Source: Nageia nagi (Eukaryota; Pinophyta). Taken from it: a stretch of DNA of 64,000 nucleotides. The notes beneath the pieces were generated by a model. The model was given only the letters and a program-made list of their open reading frames with translations, made no database searches and was not told the DNA's origin. Position numbers and translations under genes: made by a program. Shown here piece by piece: positions 1 to 12,639 of the stretch; positions within the stretch are counted from its first letter, which is position 1; each line of letters opens with the position of its first letter. The stretch covers positions 29,388,001 through 29,452,000 of the forward strand of contig JBITNC010000002.1 of the NCBI GenBank assembly GCA_050084985.1, written 5' to 3'.

Positions 1-1102
1 ACCTTGGGGTGGATGAAATCACATCTAAAGGTGATGTCAGAGCACTTCATGATGAGCACCATAGGTCCAAGTGCCAAAGAGGAAAAACATGGGATTTTGG
101 AATGCTCAAATGCCCAATGTCCATGCTAGGGAGCTATCCACTTGCCTCAAGATTGCTAAAGTCTAGTTTGAAGTGCCACTTCCAACCTTGGAGCTCCAAA
201 TGACCTCGTAGAAATCATCTAAGGGGATGATTTACCTTGAAGAAGAGAGCATTAATGATTAAAGATACATTAAATGTTAATATTACAATTATCAAGGCTA
301 AAATATGCAATACCACTTTCAAGAAGACTAATATTTCATTTACAAATATAATTGCCTTGGTATTACAAATACCTCATTATTGGTATTTATTAATTAACTA
401 AATACAAAATAAATAAATAAATGGATCATTTATTCTATAATTAGAGCTTTGCTAAATCTCTAAGTGGAATTTACATATTTTGGCTAATTTCTATCAAATT
501 ATACAAAATCACATATAAATTAATTTTACCATTTATCAGAGGTGAAATTGGTAAAACACCTTAAAAATGGGGACATTACAAAAAATCAATAGCCTACAAA
601 GATATAAAACTATCTAGAAAAGATCTAATTATAGAATAAATGGTATTTCTATTTATTTATTTGTATTTAGTTTAATTACTAAAATGCCTATACTAATGTA
701 TTTTTAATGCCAAAGCAATTATATTTGTAAATACAATATTATTCTCCTTAAATTAAGAATTGCATATTTTAGCCTTAACAATTTTAATATTGGCATTTAA
801 TGTATCTCTAGTCATTAGCGCTCCATTCTTTGAGGTAGAGCATCCCCCTAGGTGATTGCATTGACTACGAGGTTATTTGGAGCTCCAAGGTTAGACGTGG
901 CACTTCAAACTAGGAATTAGTAATCTCGAGGAAAGTGGATGGCTCCCTAGCATGGACTATGGGTGTGCGAGCATCCCAAGATCCCATGTTGTCCCTCCTT
1001 GGTACTTGGACCTATGGCATGGATCATGAGGCACTTTGACATCACCAACTCTTGGATGTTGCCATTCGTGGCCCTTAGATGTGATTTCATCCATCCCAAG
1101 GT
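1..1102. repeat. Large imperfect inverted repeat, left arm truncated by window edge
   Basis: The left arm (about 1-449) pairs with the right arm (about 619-1102) as reverse complement, with a spacer of about 170 bp. Matching landmarks are the GGAGCTCCAA block (about 191-200 and 869-878), the CTAGGGAGC/GCTCCCTAG block (about 126 and 943) and the tract ATTCTATAATTAGA/TCTAATTATAGAAT near the spacer. Point differences and small indels show the arms are not recent. No coding sequence is recognised. The left arm is already paired at base 1, so the repeat probably continues before the window, in which case the right arm runs past 1102. It may be a foldback element or two LTR copies inserted in opposite orientation. 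Confidence 0.75.
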
Positions 1103-3060
1103 TCCTCATCTTGGACATTGCATACATGAGTACATGAATCACATCTCTCCACTGTTGGATCATTTCAATGTAAGATTAGAAGATGATCACCCTCACTTAT
1201 AAAAGGAGGACTCATAGTGTTGATTATTGTTATGAAACCCTTTTATTTGGATTGAGTGGAGACTCTATCTTTACCACTTGTAGGAAAACTTGTATTTGAG
1301 GTATCAAGGGAATAGGAGGCTACCCTTGAACTTACTCTAGCCATCTTGAGAGGAATGTTGTTGGTTCCATCACAGTTGCTGCAAAGAAGACCTAGTCTGC
1401 GCCTCACTACTTTTGGGATTGGTGAGGCCTTAGAGCCACCCAACATAACCCTATTGGAGATATTCTTGATACAAGCCCCTTAGGTAAATAAAAATATTGT
1501 AATTGCGCTTTCACCATTATTTTATCAATACAATTATAATTTTTTCTCTCATTTTGTTGTAATTATCCTCTTATGCTTGGACGTTGGATCTAGAGTGAAG
1601 TTTGTGTTGTTTACTTATTATTTTTGCTCCCTGATTGAACTGTTGGATTACTGGAGAGATTGCATGTTTGATTTGTATGTTTGCTAAGCATAACTGGACA
1701 TTGGGGTATTATGAGCATTTTTAGATTATATTTGCTAATTTCTCATAAATAGCTAGACGTTGGATATCTTGTGTATTTTTAAGATATTTTTGGATCTAGA
1801 AGCCAAACTGCCCTCTCCTAGGACACATTTGAGGAGTGAGCTCTAGAATTGCTCATCATATATATAGGGACAATGTTGTTTCATAAATAACATGCATAAT
1901 ATAGTTTTATTATGGGTTTAATATGATAATAATCATTCATGCATTTGAACTATTGATATCCCTCTTTCACTATTCAAATAGTTTTATGGCTTCCTTGCTA
2001 GAGCCATTCCTTACATACCTTATAATCCTTGCATGCAAAAGAAACCCACATTTAAATATTTTTTAATGAATTTCCATGCAACAACTATTGAATCATTGTA
2101 GTCCAAGAGACAATGTCTTTTTGTTGCATTTTGTCAAATAATATGTGGGCCTTTTGTATGTTTCCCAACTTAGCATACATTTCTATTAGAGAATTTGTCA
2201 CAATAACATCATAATAAAAATCACCTTTGTATTATTTTTTGATGGTTCTCAACACCTTCTTCTAATGTTATTGAGTTGGATATAATACTAGAAAAGATAA
2301 ATTCATTGGGTAGAACACCACTTCCATTTCATTGCATTTAGTGGAAGAGTGCTAGTGCCTCCATAATGGATACATTAAATTAATAATGGAAATTTACCTT
2401 CTAGTATTTTGCACTTTGATTACTATTTTTATGGCTCTTTGCATGATTTAGCATTTTCATTTACAATTAACTATTGTACATTATCATTAGTAGTATAATA
2501 TGTTAATTAGTTGTATTTTGTTTCTTATTAAACTTTGACATAATATATGTTAGTGGATTTGTTATCCAATTCTTTTTAAAAACTTAACTTAAGAATCTAA
2601 AAATATGTATTTAAAATTTTGTAAACATTTCATAATTTATAGAAAATTTTACAAATATCTCTTTCAATAATGATAAGATCTTTCTATAACCACAATCCTA
2701 GAATGCAAGGTGATCTTAAAGCAATCTTTACTTTAGAATTTTTTTTTGATCTCCTAAATTACATTGTCATTAAAATATAATCATATTGAAACATAACATT
2801 GCATTGTAAGATTCAAAAAAAGAAATATTACAAGAGAGTTTAGTTCATCATCATAAAATATAAACTTAAATATTACAATGAAGAAAGAAATATGAATGTA
2901 GAGACTACAAAAAGAAAACATAAGAACCCCAATACATGGCTAGGATGTACCTTCTTTAGGCATAATTTTTTATTTAGATGAATTTGACTACTCTATGATG
3001 TGGTCATGTATAAGAAGATCTTTCATCAAACATAATGGAAAAAGATTGGCTAGGAGCAAC
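1103..3060. other. Non-coding stretch, first part LTR-like
   Basis: No ORF with recognisable homology. Positions 1196-1206 carry a TATA-like CTTATAAAAGG and an AATAAA-like signal lies near 1486, an arrangement compatible with an LTR promoter and polyadenylation region following the inverted repeat. This is suggestive only. From about 1900 to 3060 the sequence is AT-rich and I see nothing to annotate. Confidence 0.3.
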
Positions 3061-3139
3061 CAAGTATTTCAACTTTGTTATCATTATTAACAAAGAAAAG
3101 TTATTTTTCTATCATATCTACCTGTATAACTAATTCTTT

Positions 3140-3538
3140 TGGGTATGTTTGTATAAATAATGAGGATTATTATGGTGGGGTTGAAAAAATCTTAAACTTC
3201 ATAAGAAATACTTCAAAGGACCCTAAAAAACTAGATATCCATATTGGAAGTGCTCAAATATGGAAACTCTTAGTTTTTTGGAGGTTAATGACTATGTTTG
3301 TATAAATAATGAGGATTATTATGGTGGGGTTGACAAATTCTTAGACTTCATAAGAACTCTTATTATGTTTATATAACTATTTTTTTTGGGTATGTTTGTA
3401 TAAATAATGAGGATTATTATGGTGGGGTTGACAAATTCTTACACTTCATAAGAAATACTTCAAAGGACCCAAAAAAACTAGATATCCATATTGGAAGTGC
3501 TCAAATATGGAAACTCTTAGTTTTTCAGAGGTTAATGA
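3140..3538 (+). repeat. Tandem-like duplication, two full copies and one partial copy
   Basis: A unit beginning TATGTTTGTATAAATAATG is present at about 3140-3290, in a shortened form at about 3293-3352, and again at about 3388-3538. The first and third copies share the continuation through GGACCC, GATATCCATATTGG and AATATGGAAACTC almost base for base. The unit looks formerly coding (INNEDYYGG can be read in each copy) and lies immediately 5' of the CACTA transposase relic, so it may be duplicated amino-terminal coding sequence of that element. Confidence 0.75.
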
Positions 3539-4830
3539 CCACGTAATTTGTAACATGATTGATAATACATATATTGAGTTTATTTTACATGGAGAAAAAA
3601 ATCATAGTTTTGATAAATATGCATTGAACATGTGTTTTGCCAATAATGAGGGTCTAATTACTGAATATGTATATGATAATATCATTGGAATGGTAAATAA
3701 TGCATTTAGAGTGTTCAATATCAATTGCTAAAATAGTGGACAAGAACTGTAAGATAATGATATCAAGTTCTAATCATATTATGGAGCAGTTCTTGCTAAT
3801 AAATATTGTAACTTGGTCAAAGATCTCAAATGATCATTATAACCAGGTTGTACAAAGTACACAAAGTTTCCAATAATGAATAAATTGTATAATCTCAAAG
3901 AAAAACATGGTTGGTGAAACAAAAACTTCGGCGATTTACTGGAGCTGCTAAAAGGTATGCTTCTAATCAATAATACAATTCTAGAGCATATATGTAGTAA
4001 AGAAAATGATGAGGCATTAGGATTACACTATGTAATAATGCATGCATGTATTAATAATAGTATTTTATATTAGAAAGATCATGAAAAGAAACAATCTTAT
4101 CCAAAATATGGTGTATCTCAATAGAATGTTGACCCTTATTCATTAAAGGCATGCAATAATGTTCCTTGGAAGGTGTTGAGGTATTTTCCCAATATATCAA
4201 GGTTGAAAAGATTGTTTAGGAAAGAAATTTTATTATATCAATAGTTTTGTTCTATTTGTTTCTTTCAACATTGTTACACATTCTTGAAATAAGTTTTCTT
4301 CTTCTTGTAGCTATACAAAGGTTGCAAAGAATACGAGGTGGCATTCCCAACATAAGAGTTTAGACAGTAATATGTGATATATAGTCAACTCCTAATATAG
4401 AAAATTATAGATGTTAATTAGAAATATTTTACCGATGATCCTTGCAATGTATGATTTGCAATGGAAACCATCAATGGGTTCAACCCTTTTGTTAACCTTA
4501 GTAATACTTACAATTGTGTTGGTCACTTACAACCTTCCACCATGCATGTGGATGAAGAGGAAACATTTATTGCTTACCTTCTTAATACTTGACCCCAAGC
4601 AACTAGGTATTGACATTGATGTTTATCTATAGTTGTTAGTTGATGATTTTCATGAATTATGGAGTACTAAAGGAGTAGAAACATATGATACATTTTCTAA
4701 TACTAAGTTCAATATGAGAGAAATAATGATGTGGGTCATCCATGACTTTCTTGCATATGGAAACCTATGAATAGTATGATAAAGGGAAAGGAATAATGTC
4801 CAATATGTGTAGAGAACTTTTGTGTTAACA
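3500..4830 (+). pseudogene. CACTA (En/Spm, TNP2-like) transposase relic
   Basis: Translation across several frames gives the ordered signature of plant TNP2-type transposases, which excise CACTA elements. In order: a HGE-containing segment near 3590; PGCTK at 3843-3857 followed by a KLYNLK-like stretch; a LHY and cysteine-containing segment near 4025-4110; CNNVPWKVLRYFP at about 4150-4190; VTYNLPP, then a MKRK motif and IDIDVYL in one ORF (4411-4632); and an HDFLAYGNL segment near 4740-4770. Several stops and at least two frame changes make it non-functional. Terminal CACTA inverted repeats were not located, so the element boundaries are unknown. It is adjacent to a tandem duplication on its 5' side. 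Confidence 0.8.
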
Positions 4831-4971
4831 CCTAAAAAGTAATTTTAATTTAATTATAATATATCTTTTAGGTATCTAGAATTAATTATTTATTTAAGTG
4901 ATTTATTTTAATTTTAAGTATTGTGCACTCTCACTACCTTTATGTTTTATGGCAATAGGTTGACCCAAAGA

Positions 4972-5070
4972 GAAGCCCAAGAAGGTGTCTTGGCATTAGA
5001 ACTTGATAAGCCCAAGGAGGAGCCTTGGCATTAGAACTTGATAAGCCCAAGGAGGAGCCTTGGCATTAGA
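4972..5070 (+). repeat. Short tandem repeat, unit about 38 bp, three copies
   Basis: Three head-to-tail copies of a unit containing AAGCCCAAGGAGGAGCCTTGG and GCATTAGAACTTGAT are visible. Copies two and three are nearly identical, and the first differs (AAGAAGGTGTCTTGG). There is no coding frame through the array. Confidence 0.85.
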
Positions 5071-7917
5071 CCTATTACCTATAAAGAAAGTGAATGGTTG
5101 TGCATCATGCATCATGACATAATTTGGATCCTTGATAGGTGGTAATAGAAATATTCTTTATTGGTTTTCTTCAATGCCACCTATCATATATAAATTTTGT
5201 TATACTTGAATATACTTTGTTCTTGCAATTATTCGATCCATCGCAAGCAAACAACTTAGCTTCAAAGTAGACCTCATGATAACAACTAAAGGCTTTAAAA
5301 GTTTCTATGTGGGTCTTTGAGTGACCATGCCCATTCTGAGCAGTGGTGCATAGTGAAGGTTTGGTCTAGTGGTCCCATTCATGAGAGTAGTTCATCAATG
5401 ACTTCTTCAAGTTATGTGTGAGTTGCAATCTCTGCAACAAGTAAAGTAACAAGTTCGTAAGTTTATTTGAACTTAGATTCGATAGGTTAAGGTTTATTAG
5501 AGGATATTTGATTATTATCATTATTGTATTATTTATTATTAATTGGTGCAAATCAATTTTTAGTAATAACAAATGGTGAACCCATATGTGTCTTACAAAC
5601 CCTAAAATTTTCATTATAGGGCATCATAATACAAGTGGTAAAAGTGAAAAAGTTGATATTGATGAGGTTTATTTGGTTAAAGATAATGTTATTGTTTGTC
5701 ATGAATATGTTGAACATTCTAAGGATGCAATATATATTGATGAAACTTCAAATTTTGATGAAAGCATTGATAAAGATGATTTTTTAGGAATGATGATATC
5801 CTAGATATTGCTAGTAATGATGATGATAATGTTGTATGCAAAGATCAAGATCTAACACAAGTGTAAGAAGAATTTGAATATATTTTTGCAATGGATAATT
5901 AATATAGTACAATTGAGAGTCATAACCCCCTCAAATTTGATGATATCTCAAGCAACAATGCTCCGCAAGACAACGATGCTTCAGATTCAAAGGGGAATGA
6001 CAAGCATGAAGAGAATTCAATTCGTCCACCATAAGTTTGGATCTCAAATATATAGATAAGTGATTCTTCATCATTATAATGAAATGGAATTAGTTCCATT
6101 CTCCTTAGAAAATATAAATAAAATGGAAAACAAAATAGCAAGTCTAACAAAATATAATGATAACTATAGTGATGGTAATAATGATTACGATCCTTACTAT
6201 CATTGATTTTCTTTGAATATCAGTTTGCATTTTAGTTTCATTGTTAGGTGAATAATCATACTTGTCACATTAGTTACATATCATGTTGTTATGCATTTTT
6301 ATGTTGTGTGATAGTCCTTTATCAAAAAAACATTGTTCAATTTTTGTAGATGTTGCATAGTCATTGCTTGAAGTTGCCTCCTTGTGCATTTTTGTAGAAT
6401 TATTGTTAAGTTCTTGTTTTGCATAAAATTAAAAAAGTTATTTCAATTTTTTTTTAAAGATATCACAATGGTAAAATAATAGACTATCAAATTGTTATCA
6501 AAAATGCAAGCCATTTTTTGCAGAAAGATAAAATAACAAATTTACAATAAAAAATTAGCGATCAATAGGAGCAAGGTGTTGAGATTCATCGCTCCATATG
6601 GAGCGCAACTTATCCATAAGTGATAAGTGGAATGGATAGATCTTGAAAAAAATTTTAATATAAAAATAAATCACCTAGACATTCTTCTCAAAGCAAAATA
6701 TATGGTTGTTTAAAGTTTAAAGTTTGATAGGTGTAAAATCTAGTTTGTCTAGCTCCTAACTTAGTTGTTTTTGCTCAAAATTTGATTAGATCATATAATT
6801 TTTGTTGAAATTTATGATTTCAACTTTATAATGTAAAAATAATGAGTTTAATTGGATATGTACAATAAAAGTTATGCTTGTTGGAAGTTGGTAGTTTTTT
6901 GACAATTTCAGTTTTGCATGAATTGCTCCATCATGAACCACGAGGGTCACAATGTGATAAAGTGAGAATCAAAGGATAAATTTTTTAAAAAAGTATGTTT
7001 CATGTATGTATATTTTTTTGGATAATTAGATTTCATGATTTCAAATAATTTGGATTTATTCTCGGGTTGAGCAAAAAGTTACTATAAGGTTGCAAAAAGT
7101 GAAGATGATTGAATCCCAATCTTCAAGTAAGTTAAAATTAAGGTAGAAATGATTTTCTCAACCCAATTTATTAAGTTTCTAAGAGAATTAAAGTTATTTT
7201 GGGAAAAAAATATGAAAATATTCAAAATTACAAGGTTGTTAATGAAGAAATTTGCCATTTTGCAAGTAGTATTGAGTGAGCCATGTCATGAGTTTTGATT
7301 TGCTAACGCATTTCAAGGATGTCATGAATTTTAATGAGTTTAAGGATGCAATAAATTTGATATACCATGAGCTTGATGGTTTTTAAGATAAATAAATATG
7401 AGATATTTTCTTGGGTATCATAATTACTTTTCATGATATTTTCCTAATCTTGCGAATAAGATTAGCATGTTGCCTTCATAAGTAAGTTGTGAGTAACTTT
7501 TTTAGATAGCACTTTGTGATTTGGGGACTTTCAATAAATCAAGTCACAAGAATTTTAGTTCAAATTTTTCAATTTGGGATTGAGGGAAATTATATGGTCA
7601 GCTTTGCCATTTTTCAGTTGACATTGGGGGCATGTTGAGTAGTAATTTGAGTTGGTTTAGATTTAGTCTCAAGTGTTTCAGAATGATATGATGTGATTTT
7701 AGTTTAGAGTTCAGTTATCAGTTCATATTTACAATGAGATTTCAGTATATGATAATTTGCCTAAGGTAAAGGGTAAGTTTTTGAGAAAAAATTATGAAAC
7801 ACTTTGGGTGTCAACACTCGGAGTTAGATAGACATTTTAGATGATTAGTTCATATTTCAGATTATCAGTCTCAAAAAGTTAGAGAAATCATTTTTTGAGC
7901 AATGATTGTTACAATTG
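5071..7917. other. AT-rich stretch with no recognised gene
   Basis: One short open stretch at 5586-5804 (+) encodes an acidic 72-residue peptide (segment EVYLVKDNVIVCHEYV), followed by acidic coding-like fragments to about 6060. It might be decayed carboxy-terminal sequence of the upstream CACTA transposase, but I cannot confirm homology. From 6180 to 7900 I see only AT-rich sequence. Confidence 0.3.
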
Positions 7918-8600
7918 CCAGGAAGCACCACTCGACAGACATCAAGACTCTTCGAAAGCAAATTTCTATTAGATTTCATTATTGTGAATGTCTTTTTTGA
8001 TATGTATGCAAATTATAGAAGCATATAGTAGGCATGTTAATTATTCGACAAAATGCCTCAATGAAATAACATCTCAAAGAATGTAATGATAGTAGGATAT
8101 GCATGCAATGGATTTTCTAAAAATGCTCTAAAGGCTTTAAAATCATAGAGCAATCTTAAATATAAAATCCAACATGGTCCTTTCATATCCTTGATTCAGG
8201 CAATGATATACACAATACGATAAGGGAGATGTCAAGGATGGTAGCAAAAGAGAATATGATCACTCAACATTTAAAAAAATCTTAATCTTATAAGGTTAAC
8301 ATGTTTCTAATGAAATTCTATATCAATATCTTGAGTAATTTAGCATTAACAATTATTTGGATTATGTTTGAGCAAAACCCCAAGCTCAAAAGCATCCCTC
8401 AAGAGAAGGTACACATATTGTTTGATAAGATGCATTATGTAGATAAAGTTTCATGGACTGTAATGATCACAAGATATGTACAAAATGGATTTTTTGAAAA
8501 TACCCTAATGAATTTTAAGCATATGCAATTATTAGGTGTAAAATCAAACTCTGAAACACAAATCTTTTACACAATTCTTGAAGAGTTGATATTTAGCTTT
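7918..8600 (+). pseudogene. PPR-protein gene relic
   Basis: Two adjacent pentatricopeptide-repeat-like segments are readable in different frames. The first, near 8050-8150, reads LFDKMPQ then NVMIVGYACNGFSKNALKAL. The second lies in the ORF 8301-8606 and reads LFDKMHYVDKVSWTVMI then RYVQNGF and MQLLGVKSNSET. The order FDKMPxRxVxSWTxMIxGYxQNG...MQxxGVKPNS is characteristic of plant PLS-class PPR proteins, which bind organellar RNA. Frame breaks and stops mean this is a decayed fragment, not a gene. It abuts a LINE relic, so it may be part of a retrocopy, but no poly(A) tract or target duplication was identified. Confidence 0.7.
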
Positions 8601-8610
8601 ACTTAAACAC

Positions 8611-9600
8611 ATAACCTTTGTGCACCTGGTCAATCTATCTTTTGTATAAACTATTGCACTATTGATCACATCCTCACTTTACGAGCCATCATTGAAGAAG
8701 TTGGAGCCAATAAACGAAAGGTATATTTTTGCTTTGTTGAATTTTACAAAGCATTTGATATTATCCTTAGACATCTCATGTTCCAAATATTTAAGAACCT
8801 AGGGATCCCTAAAGATGTCATATACCTTATCATGAAATTATATGAACAAGTAATAGGCCAACTTCAAGTTGGTTCTCACTTCTCTTATAGGCTTTATAGC
8901 ACTATTGGTGTAAAACAAGGTTGTCCCCTATTCCCTACTCCATTTGGACTCCATATTGATGAACTTGAATAGTTGATATCAAACAACTTAGGCCCAAGTG
9001 TGTAATGTTTCCTCTTACACCTATATAAGTGTACTCTACATAAGTCCTACTTTCAACTTGACCCCAAGTGCATGATGTTTCCTCTTACATCTTACACCTA
9101 TCTTAGTGTACTCTTCATAAGTCCTACTTTCATCTTGATCCCAACCTCCCATAACAAATTAAATAAAGGCTATGTTGTATCTATCACACTCGAGAAAATA
9201 TTTTCAACTCTAATTCCATAATATCATGGAAAAAATTAAACTCTTCCATGCTCTTATGTATTCAACCTTGCCTTATGGATGTGAAGTTTGAGGACTTATC
9301 TTGGGACACTCTAGTTGGGCTCACATCAAGAGGGTTTTGGTCAATATGCTCTATAGATCCATTTAGTCCAAAAGAATTATCCCTCATTCCATTATTCTAG
9401 TAAAATTTGATACATACCCCATGTTGGCTTTTGCAATATTCCAAGTTATCAGCCTTCTGAATAGGATTTACTGCATGATCTCAAAGCTTGTAACTTGAAT
9501 AGATACCCTCTCTTAGCTCTAAAATAATCAATACAACTTACAAGTAAAGGAATTTGTTGGTGTTGGTACTCAGAAGCCACCTCTTTCCTACAATCGATAG
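8611..9600 (+). pseudogene. LINE (non-LTR retrotransposon) reverse transcriptase relic
   Basis: Positions 8650-8972 encode a recognisable non-LTR RT segment: a TIDHILTLRAIIEE-like stretch, KVYFCFVEFYKAFD (consensus FxDFxKAFD), then STIGVKQGCPL (consensus GVxQGCPLSP) and HIDELE. The F-A-D-D catalytic segment is missing, so a deletion follows 8972. Downstream, out-of-frame pieces near 9250-9420 (PYGCEV, SSWAHIKRVLVNMLYRSI) match the carboxy-terminal part seen in the two other LINE relics of this window. A 70-bp direct duplication lies inside at about 8991-9140. Confidence 0.8.
8991..9140 (+). repeat. Direct duplication, unit about 70 bp
   Basis: Two copies of a unit containing CCCAAGTG, ATGTTTCCTCTTACA, AGTGTACTCT and CATAAGTCCTACTTTCA occur head to tail within the LINE relic. 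They differ by a few substitutions and a small insertion. Confidence 0.75.
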
Positions 9601-9746
9601 GCCTAAGTATTGAGCAACTAGATACACGTGGACCAAGCATGCAAATCAATAATAGAGCACAAGAAATACTTAGGGATGGGATGTTATTGGTATGGGGGAA
9701 TGATTCAATAGTGGCTAAACTAAAGGGATTTAAAGAAAATATCTAC

Positions 9747-10067
9747 CTACAATATGGGGTCTTGTATATGGTGGAGGTTGATGAGATGTTTATTTACGCT
9801 GTTTGTGTAGATGTGGTTATGATTATGGTTAAAGTGGATATGGGGAGTAGTGGGATAAAGAGAGGGTGTGTGAGTGGGTAGGTGTGTGGTAAGTGGAAGT
9901 GTAATCATGAGATAAGCATGATTAGATATGGGTGGAGTATCAGAGATATTGAAATCAATGGTAGAAAAGGTGAAGGGGAAATTAGCTAGAGCATAATCAA
10001 CCACATTATTACACCTACAAAATGGAAACAAATAGAATGTTAGATTGAGGAAATTAAGCAATCCCAT
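9747..10067 (-). pseudogene. Possible LINE endonuclease-domain fragment
   Basis: An uninterrupted 106-codon frame on the minus strand contains NNVVDYALAN followed about 20 residues later by PPISNHAYLMITL. This resembles the carboxy-terminal end of LINE apurinic-like endonucleases (VDYxL ... SDHxPL), with the conserved SDH read as SNH. The rest of the frame (His/Asn/Thr-rich) is not recognised. The orientation is opposite to the neighbouring RT relic, so it would come from another LINE copy or a rearrangement. Tentative. Confidence 0.4.
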
Positions 10068-12620
10068 TAAAGATTATCAAATCACACACTTCACCCAAAT
10101 TGAATAGGCATTTCCCATAAGGTGTGATGATTTTCTAGGAATCATCTAACTTTCGTGTTAGACCTAAATCATTGTGATCAATCTCCAACAATAAAAAGAG
10201 GATATGAATAAATATCATGTAAGTGACATTGAGATGTGCTTGTCTATGCATTGAAGTCCCTTAATTTCATGATATAACCCAAAATGGAAAATATAGAGAT
10301 ATCAGAAGATCTAGGTAAGGTGAATCACCATAATCTATAATAGAGTGGGATCAGTTAGCAAAATGAAAATAACATATAACAATGTAGATACATCAAGGCA
10401 TTAGCTTCCTCTCAATAAAGACCCATATGTATCTAGCATGGAGATCTAAACATTCCAAGTTAATTCATAAAGTCAAACACTCATGATATAAGCAAGCAGC
10501 ACTACCAAATCCTTTGATGCTTGAGCAAGTCTTTAGTCTATAAGCAAAAAACCAAAAATAACCTCTAAAGGATGGTAGTGGTTTTATTTATGTTTCATGT
10601 GTTTTAGTTTCAAGAATGATATTTATATCATCAATGACATAACTTGATGAACCTAGAAAGGAGAATAAAGAGCCACCTTAGTGAGACCAAAGACCTAGTG
10701 CCTAACATCATGTTGATGTAGGCCAAGGTTTAGTTCACCTTGAAAGAGCAATATCATGTATCTAAACTCTACCACTTCGAAGAACAACCCATTTACCTTG
10801 TTTTGTGGATTTAATCATCTTGTTGTTGTTAGCTTTAAGTTCTTCATATTAAAGTCAAGTAAGGTCCTCATCAAGGAAAATATTATTTGGAAGGTAAAAT
10901 AATTTTCTTTTAGCTTGTAATGCTTGCAAAAGTTCCCCTAATAATTGGAAATAGAATAATGTGTCTCATGTAGGTCTCATGTATGAAAACATGAATAGAA
11001 AGCAGTGGGTTGGATGTTTTTAGAAGATTGCAAACTTAAATATTAAGTTCCTTGGTGTGTCTCATATCCTCCTCAAGTTTTTCTTGTATTCCATTTCAAC
11101 CATTGGTGGAGCACTCTTTCCTTAACTTGTACCTGTGATTTTTGTTCCTCTAACTTGTCTCTACATGGATTCTTATAGAGTGGTGGTTTCCTACCTGAGA
11201 TGCTTATTTTATACGAGAATGTCAGACTGCTTAGATTAGAAGAAGATGTGATGAGAGTGGAAAAAAAGAGGATATCTAATATGCGATAGATTAGAAGAAT
11301 ATTTGATACATATTACAACTTGTGACATATAAAACAAGCTAGAAAACTATGACAAGCATTACAAGCATACAAATTTCAAAACTTATTAAGAGTATACATA
11401 GTAGCAAGTAAGAACGGAAGTTAGGATAAAGGATAACAAGAATATCTATTTAAGGAAAGCAACAAAATGTCAAAGAAATAGAAAAATGATTGGGCACAAG
11501 TACAACAACTCCCAAATGTCATAGAATGATCAATTTTATGATGTAGTAAACCCAAAAGATAATATGATTCATTGATAGAGCATGAGTTTATAATGTATTT
11601 ATTGATTGTAAAAATTGTGTAATAACTAGCTAGGGTAACAATCTCATAAATTTTATAAATATGAACAAATACAACGCACAAATGTCAAATTACTATGCAT
11701 GTTTACCCTTTGTGTGTTGTTATGTACTATGTTTTTTTCATTATATTTTCCCACTATATTATAAGTTTGTTAGGTAATTATTTGGTAAATGGATATTTAA
11801 GTATGATTATTTTAATCTAAGCCTATTAGTTTATCCTTGAACAAGGGCAAAAATTTCTTCTAGTTCCTAAGTTCAGTTTGGTTGTGGATTTGTTTGACTC
11901 ATCTACATGCCTTATCCCAACACCTTCTTAGCCCTATACATTTCTAAATCTCTACCTCTTGTAATTTTTTTATTTTTAAAAGAAATGACCTCATATGAAT
12001 CTTAAGTGATTAGGTGCACAAGTCCCACATTAGTATCTCTTTTAATGAAATATGTTGTTCAAAGATTGTTGTGTCTAATTCCTAATATTAGATATATTAC
12101 CCATTTCTAATCAACAATATTTATTTTTGGCATGCTTAATGGGACACATCCCACTATTTGGTTTGAAACATCAGTTATTAATCTTTTATAGACCATTAGT
12201 GTACAAATTTATGTAGAGTGTATGTCCTATGTTGTTGTCTAGTTAGTAGGATATTCTACATTTTTAAGGCCAAAAGTGATTAAGTTCTAAAAATTTACTT
12301 TGTTCTTGAATACTTTCATAAGATATTATGATCTTATTAACAACTTTGGATCTTTTGCTTGAGAAATATTGATCAATACCCCATATCATATCTCCATTGC
12401 ACATGTATATGTGCTCCAAAGTCAGATATCAATGAGAGAAATCATGATTCTTTGATCTTGAAGCACCAAATAAAGAATGGAATAGGAGCGACAAATTCTC
12501 TCTATCCTGTAAATTCGTTCCAATTTGGGTATAGTTTTTTCTTACTTGAATAATTCAACTAGATTCTTCCCAAATGGCACCTTAACAATGAAGATTCCCA
12601 GGTTGGAATAGTGTAAGTTC
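10068..12620. other. AT-rich stretch without recognisable gene
   Basis: No reading frame gave a family I can name. Short frames here (for example 11421-11681 minus and 12359-12553 plus) are of low complexity and lack motifs. Confidence 0.35.
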
Positions 12621-12639
12621 ACTTAATATACAAAACTTG

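Noticed and set aside
9449-9649. 66-codon minus-strand frame
   Set aside because: Lies opposite the 3' part of the LINE relic and has no motif of its own.
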